From: Laetiporus sulphureus 93-53
Lineage: Eukaryota; Basidiomycota; Agaricomycetes; Polyporales; Laetiporaceae
DNA length: 64,000 bases
Direction: 5' to 3'
Assembly: GCF_001632365.1 (NCBI RefSeq)
Contig: NW_024468530.1
Location: forward strand, 310,001-374,000
A model generated the notes under the pieces. That model searched no databases, had not been told where the DNA came from, and saw nothing but the letters and a program-made list of their open reading frames with translations. The translations under genes and the position numbers were made by a program. How positions within the stretch are numbered: the stretch's first letter is position 1; each line of letters begins with the position of its first letter. Shown piece after piece: positions 63,267 through 64,000 of this stretch.

Positions 63267-64000
63267 TTATCTAGAGCCGACGCCGGCGAGCTTCTCCGTC
63301 AACCATCCTAGTGTCGGTATCGCAGAGTTTCTCGAACCGACCACGCCGCCACCAAGCGAGAGCGGGTTGGCAGAAGCATATGAATCCTTGCGTGCTTTGG
63401 CTGCTTCTTGCACTGTGAGACAACAAACAGTCAAGTTGTCCATTCTCAAGATGAGGGTGCACGCTTACCGCGCCGGTCGATCTCCTCCACGTTCGTCTCG
63501 AGGACCAACCCTCCTTGGATCACCTCAGAAAGAATTTGGTGCACCTGATCCTCTATCAGCAATAACATAGTTTGCGTGAGATATGACTTGCCTCGTCGAA
63601 GTGGAAAACCAGGTCCAACTCGCACACATTCTCGAATGAGCGATCCAAAGACTCCACAAACACCTGCAGGGTATCCGCGCTGAATTACGGTAGCACATTG
63701 GTTTGCAGAGGAACATGCGACCCACCTGGATCAAGTCAAGGATACCCAGCTCACTCTCCGCACTGTCAACGAGGAACACGAAATACAGCGTCGCGTAGTT
63801 CCTGTAGACGACCCGCAGCTTCTCGCCCGTCTCATCCTGCGGCGTCAAGAAGCTCTCGAGCTCTGGTGCATCGAGGAAGTTGCACAATCCCGGCGCCCGC
63901 GCGGAGACCAGGGCGAATATCTTCTGGATCAGTGCCTGCACGGAGCGGTGGAGGGGCGAGTAGAACTTGGTGAGGCGCGCTACGCCTGAGGTGTTGACTG
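63267..64000 (-). CDS. APS3: AP-3 adaptor complex sigma subunit (N-terminus outside window)
   Basis: AP-3 carries cargo from Golgi or endosomes to the vacuole. The frame enters at the right edge as VNTSGVARLTKFYSPLHRS, so only about the first ten residues are missing. Next come VCNFL-like LCNFLDAPELESF, the sigma signature VVYRNYATLYFVFLVDSAES, ELGILDLIQVFVESLDRSFE and NVCELDLVFHFDEVHQILSE, then GGLVLETNVEEIDR. These last motifs separate AP-3 sigma from AP-1 and AP-2 sigma. Introns near 63680-63730, 63540-63595 and 63420-63470 are needed. The C-terminal extension (SLGGGVVGSRNSAIPTLGW) is longer than in animals. The gene converges on MED6. Confidence 0.92.

Overview
This window looks like nuclear DNA of a filamentous basidiomycete, probably an Agaricomycete of polypore type. 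The evidence is gene-dense DNA with about 50-60 nt GT-AG introns in nearly every gene, intron-bearing tRNA genes, and families typical of that group: a DUF6533 seven-helix protein, GPI-anchored chitin deacetylases, an OPT transporter and a large-subunit catalase. No virus, plasmid, CRISPR array or complete autonomous transposon was seen. All exon models are hand-read from splice signals and protein family resemblance; no transcript data were available.

Layout. 1-2102 (+) 3' part of a seven-helix membrane protein with a Ser/Thr-rich outer domain; 2289-6744 (-) Ssk2/Win1-type MAPKKK; 6975-9014 (+) DRG1/Rbg1 GTPase; 9187-9476 imperfect inverted repeat; 9807-11311 (+) metallo-beta-lactamase-fold hydrolase; 11746-12602 (+) PRELI/Ups protein; 13053-14169 (-) SUR7/PalI-like membrane protein; 14450-19720 (+) sterol glucosyltransferase Atg26; 19958-21433 (-) 2OG-Fe(II) oxygenase; 21713-25644 (-) Ric1; 25828-25912 (-) tRNA-Lys; 27539-29180 and 30341-31967 (-) two tandem chitin deacetylases; 32420-33485 (-) NAP/SET histone chaperone; 34339-36313 (+) DUF6533 protein with an unexplained insert; 36881-39608 (-) Sac1; 39781-40717 (+) U2 snRNP A' (Lea1); 40956-41803 (-) TMEM205-like; 42170-45732 (+) OPT transporter; 48708-50162 (-) CSN6; 50330-50409 (-) tRNA-Thr; 50551-53450 (+) MCM5; 53643-53727 (-) tRNA-Lys; 56785-58056 (+) C2H2 zinc-finger factor; 58803-61487 (+) catalase; 61649-61733 (-) tRNA-Lys; 61839-63014 (+) MED6; 63267-64000 (-) AP-3 sigma, cut by the window edge.

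Most genes are housekeeping and not linked in one pathway. Loose themes are membrane traffic and lipid identity (Ric1, Sac1, AP-3 sigma, Atg26, PRELI), cell wall and stress (chitin deacetylases, MAPKKK, catalase) and nuclear functions (MCM5, CSN6, MED6, Lea1, NAP).

The most unusual signal is in DRG1: the conserved reading frame is restored only if a single nucleotide (8805) is an exon on its own between two normal-sized introns. The same gene has a 6-nt exon and a GC-AG intron, and the resulting 366-residue protein has the expected family length.
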